From Isoetes taiwanensis (lineage: Eukaryota; Streptophyta; Lycopodiopsida; Isoetales; Isoetaceae), in NCBI GenBank assembly GCA_021234155.1, contig JAJEKV010000061.1, positions 1,327,950-1,391,949 of the forward strand: DNA of 64,000 nt, in the 5' to 3' direction. Positions 1-9,449 of the stretch are shown here, in pieces. Under the pieces are notes generated by a model. The model ran no database searches. It was not told the origin of the DNA and saw only the letters and a program-made list of their open reading frames with translations. Every line of letters starts with the position of its first letter. Position 1 is the first letter of the stretch. The translations under genes and the position numbers were made by a program.

Positions 1-869
1 TTCGATATATTAGGGTAGCGACCATGTCGTATGAAGAAAGAGACCAGATCTACCTCAAGCCATCTCTTCTAAAAGTCGAAGAGCACATGTGCACAATTCA
101 ATGGCAGTGCGTTTGCAAGCAAAGCTCATGTATTCTAGGGTTTCTATTGTTCTGCTTTTTGAGTTCTACCAGATTTCTTGCACTTTGACCAACACAGCAA
201 AAGCGGCAGTACACTTTGTATGTATAGAAAAGCAAATCAATGAGGATTTTATGCCATCGAATAGCTCAAAAAACTGTCCATGGGAAATTCCTGTGTAAGG
301 CATAAAAATGATAAAAGAAAGCTTGCCATCAAATGAGTCTCAAAATTCCATCTCAGATGAGTTTAAAGTCAGAGGTGTCCCTAAAAACTTGAAGTAGTGG
401 GAATGGGTATCCCAATCACTTGATGGATATTGTTTTCTCTAATAGTGATGCTCTGTGCTTCTAGAACGAGTGCAAAAAGCTTGAAGTCCTTTTTTTAGGT
501 AGGCACTTGTATTCTCTGTATATTCAAGAGGCAATTGAATCTATTGCTATATTATTGATTATTTGTACCACAGAATGCCCAGATTCAATGTTGTTAAAAA
601 ACGCGATTTTTATTCATAAAATACTTTTTTAAAAATCCGTACGTATTTATGAAGATTTTTATGTTTTCGTATAGTCAATCGTCCCAAATTTTTTTTTTTT
701 TTTCAAAATAGTTTCATGCATGTTTAGGGTTTAGGGCAGCAAAAACTTCTGTGGCAAAACCTTCCCGTGGCCGCTGTAGCCGATCCGATTCTCACTGTGG
801 CAGAAAACTCCCTGTTTGTCTGTGGCCGATTCTCCCTGTGGCAACTGGCAAAGAACTCCATGTAGCTAT

Positions 870-996
870 TGTGGCAAAGAACTCCTTGTGTCGATTCTAT
901 TATGGCAAAGAACCCTGTGGCAAAGAACTCCCTGTGTCGATTCTATTATGGCAAAGAACCCTGTGGCAAAGAACTCCCTGTGTCGATTCTATTATG
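870..996 (+). repeat. 46-bp tandem repeat inside the hAT element
   Basis: Units start at 870, 916 and 962 (exactly 46 bp apart), each opening with GTGGCAAAGAACTCC and containing TCGATTCTATTATGG. The last unit is partial. Degenerate GTGGCA-rich copies extend upstream to about 750. Because 46 is not a multiple of three, two frames stay open here, giving ORFs that are probably spurious. Confidence 0.85.
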
Positions 997-1457
997 GCTG
1001 TCTGTACACTAGTGGGCAGGGAGCTTCCTCTTTAGCATAGCAGGAAACAAGGGCATATCTATGGCTGCATCAAGGTAATCTGGCTTTCAAGGTTTATTCT
1101 TAGCTTTAGTGTTTAGAAAAGCTTATTATTGTGGTTGATTTGCATTCCACAGTCACAGTAGCTCCATTGCAGATGAGACAAGCCGTGAATAGATCAGAAA
1201 TATCTTGGACGATTTAGCCAAGGCTGTTTATCCTGGACTTGTTTACCCAGGACGATTTAGCCAGGGCATCATGTTAAGGTAGATGTTTTTCTCTCTCTTG
1301 GACTAGTACTAGTTAAACATGATGTATCTATACAGTTCTGGCATGTGCAAAGATTTTGCAGCCGATCATTGAATTGATTGTCGGATGTTTTTTTTCCCTC
1401 TCATTTGCCATTTCTTTTTTCCACACAAATGGATTTGCTTAGCCCTTTACATGTTGT

Positions 1458-1998
1458 GCTGTCAAAGTAGGACAGCAAGCAGATTTTGTGATTTTTGACA
1501 TAGTTAGACTAAAAATTTAAAGATCATGTACCTAGCATTATTTTTAGATCTTCTTGCAAACTTTCCAACGGATACTCTTGCTAATGAAATAGAAGTTTGC
1601 TTTTTGGTGTTATGGCCAAAACTAGAAAACAGTTTTGTTTCTGCTGTCAAAGTGGGACATCGAGTGGATTTTGTCATTTTCGACATAGTTACAATGAAAA
1701 TCTGAGGATCATGTGCCTAGCATTATTTTTAGATCTTCTTGCAAACTTTCCAACGAATACTCTTGCTAATGAAACAGAGGTTTGCTTTGCAAGTTATGGC
1801 CAAAACTAGAAAACAGTTTTTGTTCTGCTGTCAAAGTAGGGACAGCAAGCGGATTTTGACATAGTTAGACTAAAAATTTAAAGATCATGTGCCTAGCATT
1901 ATTTTTAGATCATCTTGCAAACTTTCCAACGAATACTCTTGCTAATGAAACAGAGGTTTGCTTTGCAAGTTATGGCCAAAACTAGAAAACAGTTTTGA
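1458..1998 (+). repeat. Three ~180-bp tandem repeats inside the hAT element
   Basis: Units begin with GCTGTCAAAGT at 1458, 1643 and 1827 (185, 184 and about 172 bp). Each contains GATCATGT.CCTAGCATT, then CTTGCAAACTTTCCAACG, and ends in GGCCAAAACTAGAAAACAG. Units 2 and 3 are the most alike. No coding potential is evident. Confidence 0.9.
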
Positions 1999-2855
1999 TC
2001 GTAGGGGGAAGCTATGATGATGTTTTTTAGTTGCATTTAAACTTTATCATAGTTAGTGATTTGGTATTCATCATAACCTCGTTATGCAATTTTAAGGTAT
2101 GATAAATGCGCAGATTTGATGCCATGCATGCTTCAAAAGCTCAGAGTAGCAGAATTTAAGAAGTAAGAACATGCTTTGCTTGATTGATCAAAGTAAGTTT
2201 TGTTAATTGTAAAAATTCTAATTTGTTGGGTTGTCTCACTACTTATGCGTGCTATAAAAACTCAGCAAGTCTTAAACTGATATACTCTTGTAGAACAAGC
2301 TGTCTACTATTATTAGGATTATTAGTAAGTGGATGTAATGCTAATGAAATGCTAAATGCTGAACATACTCTTTTTGGGGCTATTATTATAAGTACAAACA
2401 AGGATTAATTGTTTTTTGACATGAACTCTCAAGGCAAGTTAAATGATATAAGAACTCTTACTGGAATTTCATATATTTCTGAAAAATTCGAAGATTTTTA
2501 AAGATTTTAAAGATTTTTAAGGTTTTTTAAGGTTTTTAAAGATTTTTAAAGATTTTTTAAAATAAAAAACGTTTTTAAAGTTTTTTTTTAAATTTTTTAA
2601 AAAACCTCAAAAAATCTTTAAAAACGTACGAAACCTGTACGGATTTTGACGTACGTGACAACCTTGCCCAGATTCCCATTTTGCTGTCCCACCGAGCCAT
2701 TTTGCCTTTAGATAGCATGCATTTCTCTATAATTTGCATTTTGATCCTCAAGAAGAAATATACTCCATCAAGTCTCTTTATTCCTTATTCTTGAATTGTT
2801 CACCTTTTTATGTGGATGGTCAAGTTTATTACTAGTTTTATTAAGTACAGATGCA

Positions 2856-4882
2856 TGTTTGAGCCACCTTGGCATGCCTAAGCCACCTTGGCATGTTGGA
2901 GCCCATGTGGCATGTAGGAGCCCGCGTGGCATGTTGGAGCCTAGGTGGTATGTTTTAGACACCTTGGCATGTTGGAGCCTAGGTGGCATGTTGGAGCCCG
3001 CGTGGCATGTTTGAGCCACCTTGGCATGTTAGGGCCTAGGTGGTATGTTTGAGCCACCTTGGCATGTTGGAACCTAGGTGGCATATTGAACCCACGTGGC
3101 ATGTTTGAGCCTAGTGGCATGTTTGACCCACCTTGGCATGTTGGAGCCTAGGTGGTATCTTGGGAGCCCACGTGGCATGTTTGAGCCACCTTGGCATGTT
3201 AAGGCCTAGGTAGTATTTGAGCCACCTTGGCATGTTGGAGCCTAGGTGGCATGTTGGAGCCAACATGGCATGTTTGAGCCAGCTTGGCATGTTGGAGCCC
3301 ACGTGGCATGTTTGGGCCACCTTGGCATGTTTGGGCCACCTTGGCATGTTGGAGCCTAGTTGGCATGTTGGAGCCACTTTGACATGTTTGAGCCATCTTG
3401 GCATGTTTGAGCCTAGGTGGCACGTTGGAGCCTAGGTGGCATGTTGGAGCACGCGATGGCATGTTTGAGCCACCTTGGCATGTTGGAGACCCCGTGGCAT
3501 GTTTGAGCCAACTTGGCATGTTTTAGCCTAGGTGGCATGTTGGAGCCACCTTGGCATGTTGGAGTCCGCGTGGCATGTTTGAGCCACATTGGCATGTTGT
3601 AGCCTAGGTGGCATGTTTGAGCCACCTTGGCGTTTGGAGCCCATGGCATGTTTGAGCCACCTTGGCATGTTGGAGCCTATGTGGCATGTTGGAGCTCACA
3701 GATGTTTGAGCCATCTTGGCATGTTTGAGCCAAGGTGGCATGTTGGAGCCTAGGTGGCATGTTTGAGCCACATTGCCATGTTGGAGCCTAGGTGGCATGT
3801 TGTGAGCCACCTTGATATGTTGGAGCCTAGGTGGCATGTTGGTGCCTAGGTGGCATGCTTGAAACCACCTTGCCATGTTGGAGCCCACATGGCATGTTTG
3901 AGCCCACCTTGGCATGTTGGAGCCTAGGTGGCATGTTGGAGCTCGCGTGGCATGTTTGGGACACCTTGGCATGCTTCAGCCACCTTGGCATGTTGGAGTC
4001 GAGGTGGCATGTTGGAGCCTAGGTGGCATATTTGAGCCACCTTGGCAAGTTGGAGCCTAGTTGGCATGTTGGAGCCACCTTGACATGTTTGAGCCATCTT
4101 GTCATGTTTGAGCCTAGGTGGCACGTTGGAGCCTAGGTGGCATGTTTGAGCCACCTTGGCATGTTGGAGTGCTCAAGTGGCATGTTTGAGCCACATTGGC
4201 ATGTTGTAGCCTAGGTGGCATGTTTGAGCCACCTTGGAATGTTGGAGCCAACATGGCATGTTTGAGCCACCTTGGCATCTTGGAGCCTATGTGGCATGTT
4301 GGAGCTCATTGGAGTCATCTTGGCATGTTTGAGCCAAGGTGGCATGTTGGAGCCTAGGTGGCATGTTTGAGCCACATTGGCATGTTGGGGCCTAGGTGGC
4401 ATGTTGTGAGCCACCTTGGCATGTTGTGAGCCACCTTGACATGTTGGAGATAGGTGGCATGTTGGTGCCTAGTTGGCATGGTTGAGCCACCTTGGCATGT
4501 TAGAGCCTAGGTGGCATGTTGGAGCCCGCGTGGCATGTTTGAGCCACCTTGGCATGTTGAAGCCTAGGTGGCATGTTGGAGCCTAGGTGGCATATTTGAG
4601 CCACCTTGGCATGTTGGAGCCTAGGTGGCATTTTGGAGCCACCTTGACATGTTTGAGCCATCTTGGCATGTTTGAGCCAACTTGGCACATTGGAGCCTAG
4701 GTGGCATGTTGGAGCCTGCATGGCATGTTTGAGCCACCTTGGCATGTTGGAGCCCCCGTGGCATGTTTGAGCCAACTTGGCATGTTTTAGCCTAGGTGGC
4801 ATGTTGGAGCCTAGGTGGCATGCTTGAGCCACCTTGGTATGTTGGAGCCTAGGTGGCATGTTGGAGCCCACATGGCATGTTT
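2856..4882. repeat. Inverted-dimer minisatellite, copy 1
   Basis: About 2.0 kb of ~19-20-bp units in two alternating forms: GAGCCACCTTGGCATGTT and GAGCCTAGGTGGCATGTT. The cores GCCACCT and AGGTGGC are reverse complements, so neighbouring units can pair and the array is in effect a string of short hairpins. Long ORFs on both strands here encode endlessly repeated peptides that merely follow the repeat; I do not regard them as genes. Confidence 0.93.
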
Positions 4883-4883
4883 G

Positions 4884-5025
4884 ATGGATGAGTGAGATCA
4901 CCTGTATTTAGAATTCTATCCAAAGCGGTGGACCGCCGAAAGTCACAAAAAGCATCATACACATCTGGCTCCAGCCATTCCCAATACTCCTGGAAGAACT
5001 CAATTGGCAGTTTTGTATTGTGTTG
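4884..5025 (-). mobile_element. LINE ORF2 remnant joined to the minisatellite
   Basis: Reverse-strand sequence matching 32830-32975, where it forms the region just upstream of the reverse transcriptase of a plant LINE. The readable peptide includes EFFQEYWEWLEPDVYDAF. Here the LINE is cut at its inner side: the minisatellite runs straight into GATGAGTGAGAT and the rest of the element, still present in copy 2, is gone. A non-functional relic. Confidence 0.75.
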
Positions 5026-5265
5026 CATTCACACAACAATAGTTTGTCATATTTTACAAGTGTTATAAAGAGAGCATTGCTCTAAGTAATTAACTGCTTA
5101 AGCAATATTTGTTGACAGAAATATGCCTCAAATAAATTATGCAATATGACTCAAAGTGGATCAACGTCTGGAATTATCTGAGTATTTCAAAAGAAAGAAT
5201 GTTCAAATAATTTCTTTTAAAACAAAAAAAGATGTCTATTTCAATTATATTAAATTAAACATGCT

Positions 5266-5840
5266 TCATCCCACATTATTACCATCCAAACTCTGGAAAA
5301 TGACATGCCTAATCTGATTATTCATGAGCTTAGTCTCATAATAGTCATTCCCGGGCAAATCTGGAACCATTGGCAAGAAGTCTAAATCAAGGTCAATAGA
5401 AAGCTTCCACAGAACACACATGGCATGAATAACTTCAGAAGCTCTTCCAACATATATGGGTATGGATCTCAAAATTCTAAATTTCTCCTTGATTATATTA
5501 AAACCTTGTGTCAACAAACACTCTACATCTAGAAATCCCTTTGTTGAATCTGCCAAAAGCACCATTGCCATCAGGAACAGTTGGCTCTTGCAAACTTTAT
5601 TTGGCAGATAACCTCTTGTATAAGAGACTCTTTTAGACGTGATTTGCATCATGAACAGAGCCAGTCCTATTTACATAAACATTAATGAAGAGTCTAGAGT
5701 GAGTAACTACATCTTGCATCAGGCATGGATGCTTCTTGTGCCGTGAGCGGTAGTCATCACCTCTGTCTTTACTCCATGGTTTTCTGTATGAATATATGTG
5801 AGAACCAACAACACCAAAGATGTTAGTCAGACCTGTGGTG
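5266..5840 (-). pseudogene. PIF/Harbinger (HARBI1-like) transposase relic, copy 1
   Basis: The minus-strand reading shows, in order, a motif like G-V-V-G-S-H-I followed by R-K-P-W (the place of the first catalytic Asp of DDE_4 transposases), then N-R-T-G-S-V-H-D-A, then a change of frame, then L-L-A-D-S (second Asp region) and I-K-E-K-F-R-I-L-R-S followed by V-I-H-A-M-C-V-L (the conserved E-containing C-terminal region). This order is typical of PIF/Harbinger transposases and their domesticated relatives. The first Asp appears replaced by Val, and a frameshift follows G-S-V-H-D-A, so it cannot be an active enzyme as read. A 128-codon ORF (5266-5652) is all that remains open. The second copy lies at 33211-33810. 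Confidence 0.7.
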
Positions 5841-6480
5841 CCTTGGAATTTATTGGATTATACCTCGCAATCTTTGTCATGTATATAAGGCAACAAATTT
5901 TTTATAAAGCATGATTTCAGAGGCCAAAGCAAGAGTTATCTTTTTTGTGTATTTTTGAACACAAATGACAATAGCTTTACCAACATAAAATCTTTAACCA
6001 ACACGAAGAGGCTTATCATCATGTGCTAGTAAATAAAGAACCATAGCCACTACTTTTCTTGATCAACGGGGGTTCTTACCTTGATTCCTGATCTGTAAAG
6101 TTAGGGACCAACAAGACAAATTAGTAGGAAGAGATTTTCATTCCGTATAAATGATTGCCACGTCTCATCCTTAAACGAGGCACGATAGTTTGAAGCATGA
6201 TTATCAATGCTATTTCATTGAACGGTCTGCACGGATGTACCCAAAGTCTTCTGGAAGGCCTCCTTGATCTAGAAGATGATGCTAAGAGCAACTTAGAAGC
6301 TGCTTACATGTAATTCAAATTTCACCTACCTGAGTATTTTATTCTAACATGTCTACATGATCTTCTCTTTCGATCTCCTACACCAAATGAAGACAGAGAC
6401 TTTGGAAGGCAAATCTGAGAAGAATGGCTCTCCAAAGCATGGCAATAATGCCCAAAACTGCCAGATCCATAAAAATGAAC

Positions 6481-6567
6481 AATAGAATAGAATAGAATAG
6501 AATAGTTTTTTCAACGTCCACGGAGACCAATAGGTCATGGGACCCATACCCATGACCTATTGGTCAT
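6481..6567 (-). mobile_element. Ultra-short LINE 3' tail insertion with palindrome
   Basis: Present in duplication copy 1 only; copy 2 (around 34445) has AACAATAGG followed directly by the A tract. The insert is (GAATA)n, then the reverse complement of the LINE 3' end (CCACGGAGACCAATAGG...GGGACCC), then an inverted copy of its own last bases. The arms GACCAATAGGTCATGGG (6525-6541) and CCCATGACCTATTGGTC (6549-6565) are perfect 17-bp inverted repeats around a 7-nt loop. It matches the 3' ends at 13798, 21531 and 37568. A strongly 5'-truncated insertion with an inverted end is the simplest reading. Confidence 0.8.
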
Positions 6568-8653
6568 GAGAAAAAAACGGAATTCTAGAAACGTGATTGA
6601 ATGAAAATTTGGGATTGAACGAAAACTAATAACAAGTTATCGGGCATGTTCGACCCATGCATACCCGCCCACACGTGGATCGACTATAAGGCTAGTCCGC
6701 TATGGGACCCCAATAGTTGCACTCAGCAGGGCCCTCCCTCCACTTTGCTACTGATCCCGTTGTGTGGTGCTCAGTCACTCCGTAGCCTCCATAGGATCAA
6801 CAACTTATCCTAATCACATACATCTAACTTACAATTAGATTTCATGCTCAGCACTCTAGGTGCTGGAATGGCTCTACTAGAGCACAAAGTGCTAGCTCAA
6901 CTGGAATCTACTCGAAATACTTGATCCTGATGCATTGCCTCCGGCTCCCTGGTTCTCCATCTCCAGCAGGTGGTTTGGGTAGATGCTCCTCTTCTGACGC
7001 GCTTGCGCTCCTAGGCTGCTGCTACAACCTAGGTTGTTGAAGACGATCTTTGAATCAGAGCTGTGGTCAAAAGTTAGTGAAGCCAAAAGTGCCCTGGGTT
7101 TCGGGTTTAGTCATACGTGTGTGCCACTTGGCTGCAATAAGGTGCATCCATGTGACATGTCATCTATAGGGCGAAGCCATGTGGAAATGGTTCTTACCCT
7201 AGGTTGGCTAAGTTATATTAATGACTTAGTCATCTCTCGCACATTAGGTGCATACAAGTCTAGAGTTGTATGGTGACATGGCCATAAGATATACATATTT
7301 ATAGCATATATTCTAAGGGACCGTCACAATATTGATCTAGACAAAAGAATTTTCACTCATATAAAAGGCAAAGTCGGTGATAGAAACATGTGCACTTGGC
7401 CCAAAGCCTTTTAGTGGTAGTATTTTCAAGATGGTATTTTTAGAGCTTGAAGTGCTTGGAGGTTGAAGTGCTTTGGAGACGTGGTTAAGGGTGTAATAAA
7501 GTGCTATGGGACATGATACACATTCATAAAAAAGAACAAAGGGCTTGATGATATCTCAATATTCTATACGAATTAAATGGATAACGAGGTAATAAAGGTT
7601 GAATAACAACACAACTCCACAATGCATTCCTAGCAACATCAGTTTCGTTGCTTCTAAATTGTTTTAGCATCAGGAACGTTTATTAGTAGGTAATACCTAC
7701 AATATTAAATACGTGCATTTTATGTAAATGAGGAATATTGGTACATATATAGGAAGGGCATACAACATGCATGTGTTGGTAAGGTGGAAAAAGGATATAT
7801 AGGCCCAAAACTTCATATACACTTCTATTCATGTTCTCGTAAGTTTTTGTCGCTTTTACTTCTCACCTATTCCTTAACTCTGATAGGCATAATCTTTCGT
7901 TTCAGATAACGGAAAAGAACGAAAGGTGATTTGAAAGAGTTTAAGGCTTTTGAACTACAAGGTATGTTAAGGGCTTGAACTATAATCTTGTGGCTTTTTG
8001 TTTTATTATTTTCTGTGGCCATACAAGTAAAGACAATCCAATAGTTTTTTCAAGTGTTTTCAAATGTATTGGTACCTGTTTATATCCTAGTTCCATTGAG
8101 TTATCAAACACCTATCTTTAAAAAAAACATAGCAAGTAGATTTTGCAATCTATTTTATGGTGAGATAAAGTTTGATATTGTTTGCAAGCAATGAGATGAA
8201 CTAAACACCAATTAACCTGTTGATAGAGACATGCATCTAAGAAGGAAAAATCCATTCTCAAAATGACAATGCATCCCTAACATGTGAATATTTGAGACCA
8301 AATGAAACTCGAACCCTTGCAAGTCCTGGTTCGATGACATTCCCCAAAGAATGTTTGCCCCATACCTTAGTTTATTTTATAAAGACAATATGGAGATAAT
8401 TATATACTCACATGTTTTAGTGAACGTGTTTACACCAACATAGTGGTAATCACGATATTGTGGGCAGTATAGTTTTGTTGGGTTGAAGCACGATTAGAAA
8501 CATCTTTCTTTGTACTTGGCAAATATGATAGGAACATCTGCACTTTTTGGAGAGTGGTTAAGGGTGTAATAGAGTGCAATGAGAGTTAGCCAATATATTG
8601 AGGATTAATCATGGACCCTTATATGTTAACGTTTTGTGCAGAGGTTTTGACGA
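6568..8653. other. AT-rich non-coding stretch
   Basis: No convincing gene. Up to 7698 it belongs to segmental duplication A. Around 7034-7276 and 34908-35183 a short ORF is similar in both duplicates, but its C-terminus differs through a frameshift and I recognise no family. The motif CCGTCACA near 7310 resembles the LTR ends seen elsewhere in this window, so a decayed LTR may be present, but I could not find its partner end. From 7699 to 8653 I see nothing to annotate. Confidence 0.4.
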
Positions 8654-9031
8654 ATGAAGATGAAGATGTTTATCTTGCTGATTCTTTTTGTTAACTATAG
8701 CAATTCTTGCTCCGATCATAAGAAGGAGAAGAAATTGGCTCCTCCTGCCCCTCTGCTCGGTGGAGTTGGAGGAGCAGGGGGAACAGGAGGTCCTGGGGCT
8801 GTAGGAGGAGCTGGAGCTCCAGGCAGCCCTGGAAGAAGCGCTCGGGCAGGAGGCCCTGGCGGCTCAGGTGGCCCAGGTACAGAGGCGGGTGACTCACTGC
8901 CTCGTGGTCATTGGGTGGCTCCTGCCCCCAATGGCATGGATGCAAATGGGACTGGGCAGCCAGGTGGACGTGGCTCGGATGGTAAACTCCCTGGGCAGCC
9001 CGATGGAAATGGTGGTCGTGGAGGCCGTTGA
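8654..9031 (+). CDS. Small glycine-rich secreted protein (hypothetical)
   Basis: A 125-residue ORF. Residues 1-20 form a plausible signal peptide (lysines, then the hydrophobic run F-I-L-L-I-L-F-V, ending near S-N-S-C-S). The mature part starts K-K-E-K-K, then is dominated by Gly, Pro and Ala in short motifs such as GGAGGTGGPG and GAPGSPG, ending G-G-R-G-G-R. The pattern fits plant cell-wall glycine-rich proteins. A signal peptide followed by compositionally biased sequence in one frame argues for a real gene, but low complexity also keeps other frames open, and I found no clear promoter. A strong hairpin starts 13 bases after the stop. Confidence 0.4.
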   Translation: MKMKMFILLILFVNYSNSCSDHKKEKKLAPPAPLLGGVGGAGGTGGPGAVGGAGAPGSPGRSARAGGPGGSGGPGTEAGDSLPRGHWVAPAPNGMDANGTGQPGGRGSDGKLPGQPDGNGGRGGR

Positions 9032-9043
9032 AGTGTATAAAAG

Positions 9044-9117
9044 CATTGTTGGCAATTTGATCTAAATGAATAGAAAAGACAGTGGTTTTATTCATTTCGG
9101 TCAAATTGCCAACAATG
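9044..9117 (+). ncRNA. Near-perfect 74-nt hairpin (miRNA-like or fold-back)
   Basis: The left arm starts CATTGTTGGCAATTTGA and the right arm ends with its exact reverse complement. Pairing continues as a wobble, one pair, one mismatch, nine pairs (AAATGAATA), another wobble and AAA. That is about 32 positions with a single mismatch and a loop of roughly 10 nt. The U.G and G.U wobbles suggest an RNA fold. It could be a young MIR precursor, a 3'-UTR structure of the glycine-rich ORF, or a tiny inverted-repeat transposon. I do not recognise a known mature miRNA. Confidence 0.5.
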
Positions 9118-9449
9118 GTCCTGCCCACTTTCCTCACATCATCTAAAATCATTTTGAGCCGTCCGATTCTCTAATTTCAAATCCTACGGCCAAAGAAATT
9201 AGAAAATCCAAGAAATTCTCTTCCGTGCCTCTCGCAAAGAAGAGGCCCAACTCGGCTATGGCAGATCCGGCTCACCCCCACAACAAAACCCACGCCCACG
9301 CCAGCTATGGCGTGTGTAGTGTTGGCCTCCGACGTCCGAATAGCTCTGCCGGATGAATTCCGAGAAGAAAGTTACATTGCTCTCCCTCTTCTTTTCTTTC
9401 CCCAACCTCCTTGCCTGTTCCCTCCGTTGTGAGTTCCCTCCCGTTGTGA

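Larger units (their letters stand above)
586..2666. mobile_element. Non-autonomous hAT-type DNA transposon (2081 bp)
   Basis: The ends are imperfect terminal inverted repeats: CAATGTTGTTA on the left and, on the opposite strand, CAAGGTTGTCA on the right. It is flanked by an exact 8-bp direct repeat CCCAGATT (578-585 and 2667-2674). The duplicated locus in copy 2 has a single CCCAGATT (28392-28399) with no insert, which is a clean empty site. An 8-bp target duplication and a CA...GTTG end are hallmarks of the hAT superfamily. Subterminal AAATCCGTAC motifs occur inverted near both ends. I see no transposase ORF inside, so it would need a helper. Two internal tandem arrays are listed separately. 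It inserted after the segmental duplication. Confidence 0.88.
1..7698 (+). repeat. Segmental duplication A, copy 1
   Basis: This block matches 27722-35565 in the same orientation over its whole length, with many identical runs of tens to hundreds of bases. The left edge lies outside the window. The right edge is the shared run ending in GTAGGTAATACCT, after which the copies diverge (CAATATTAAAT here, CTTTAGAGTGC in copy 2). Order in this copy: unique leader, hAT element, minisatellite, LINE remnant, Harbinger transposase relic, then AT-rich non-coding sequence. Copy-specific changes are the hAT insertion (586-2666), a short LINE-tail insertion (6481-6567) and a deletion of about 2.6 kb at 4883/4884. 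Confidence 0.93.

Noticed and set aside
721-738. Interstitial telomeric repeat (two TTTAGGG units)
   Set aside because: Only two units; too short to indicate a telomere remnant.
2856-4882. Possible CRISPR array
   Set aside because: The ~20-bp units are continuous with no unique spacers, and the genome is a plant nuclear one.
2856-4901. Many long ORFs on both strands with repeated peptides such as L-G-S-N-M-P-P-R-L-Q-H
   Set aside because: They simply translate the minisatellite; the same sequence is open in several frames and the two duplicates differ by unit gains.
8691-9152. 153-codon minus-strand ORF opposite the glycine-rich ORF
   Set aside because: Low-complexity complement of GGN codons; it has no signal peptide or family, whereas the plus-strand reading has a signal peptide.
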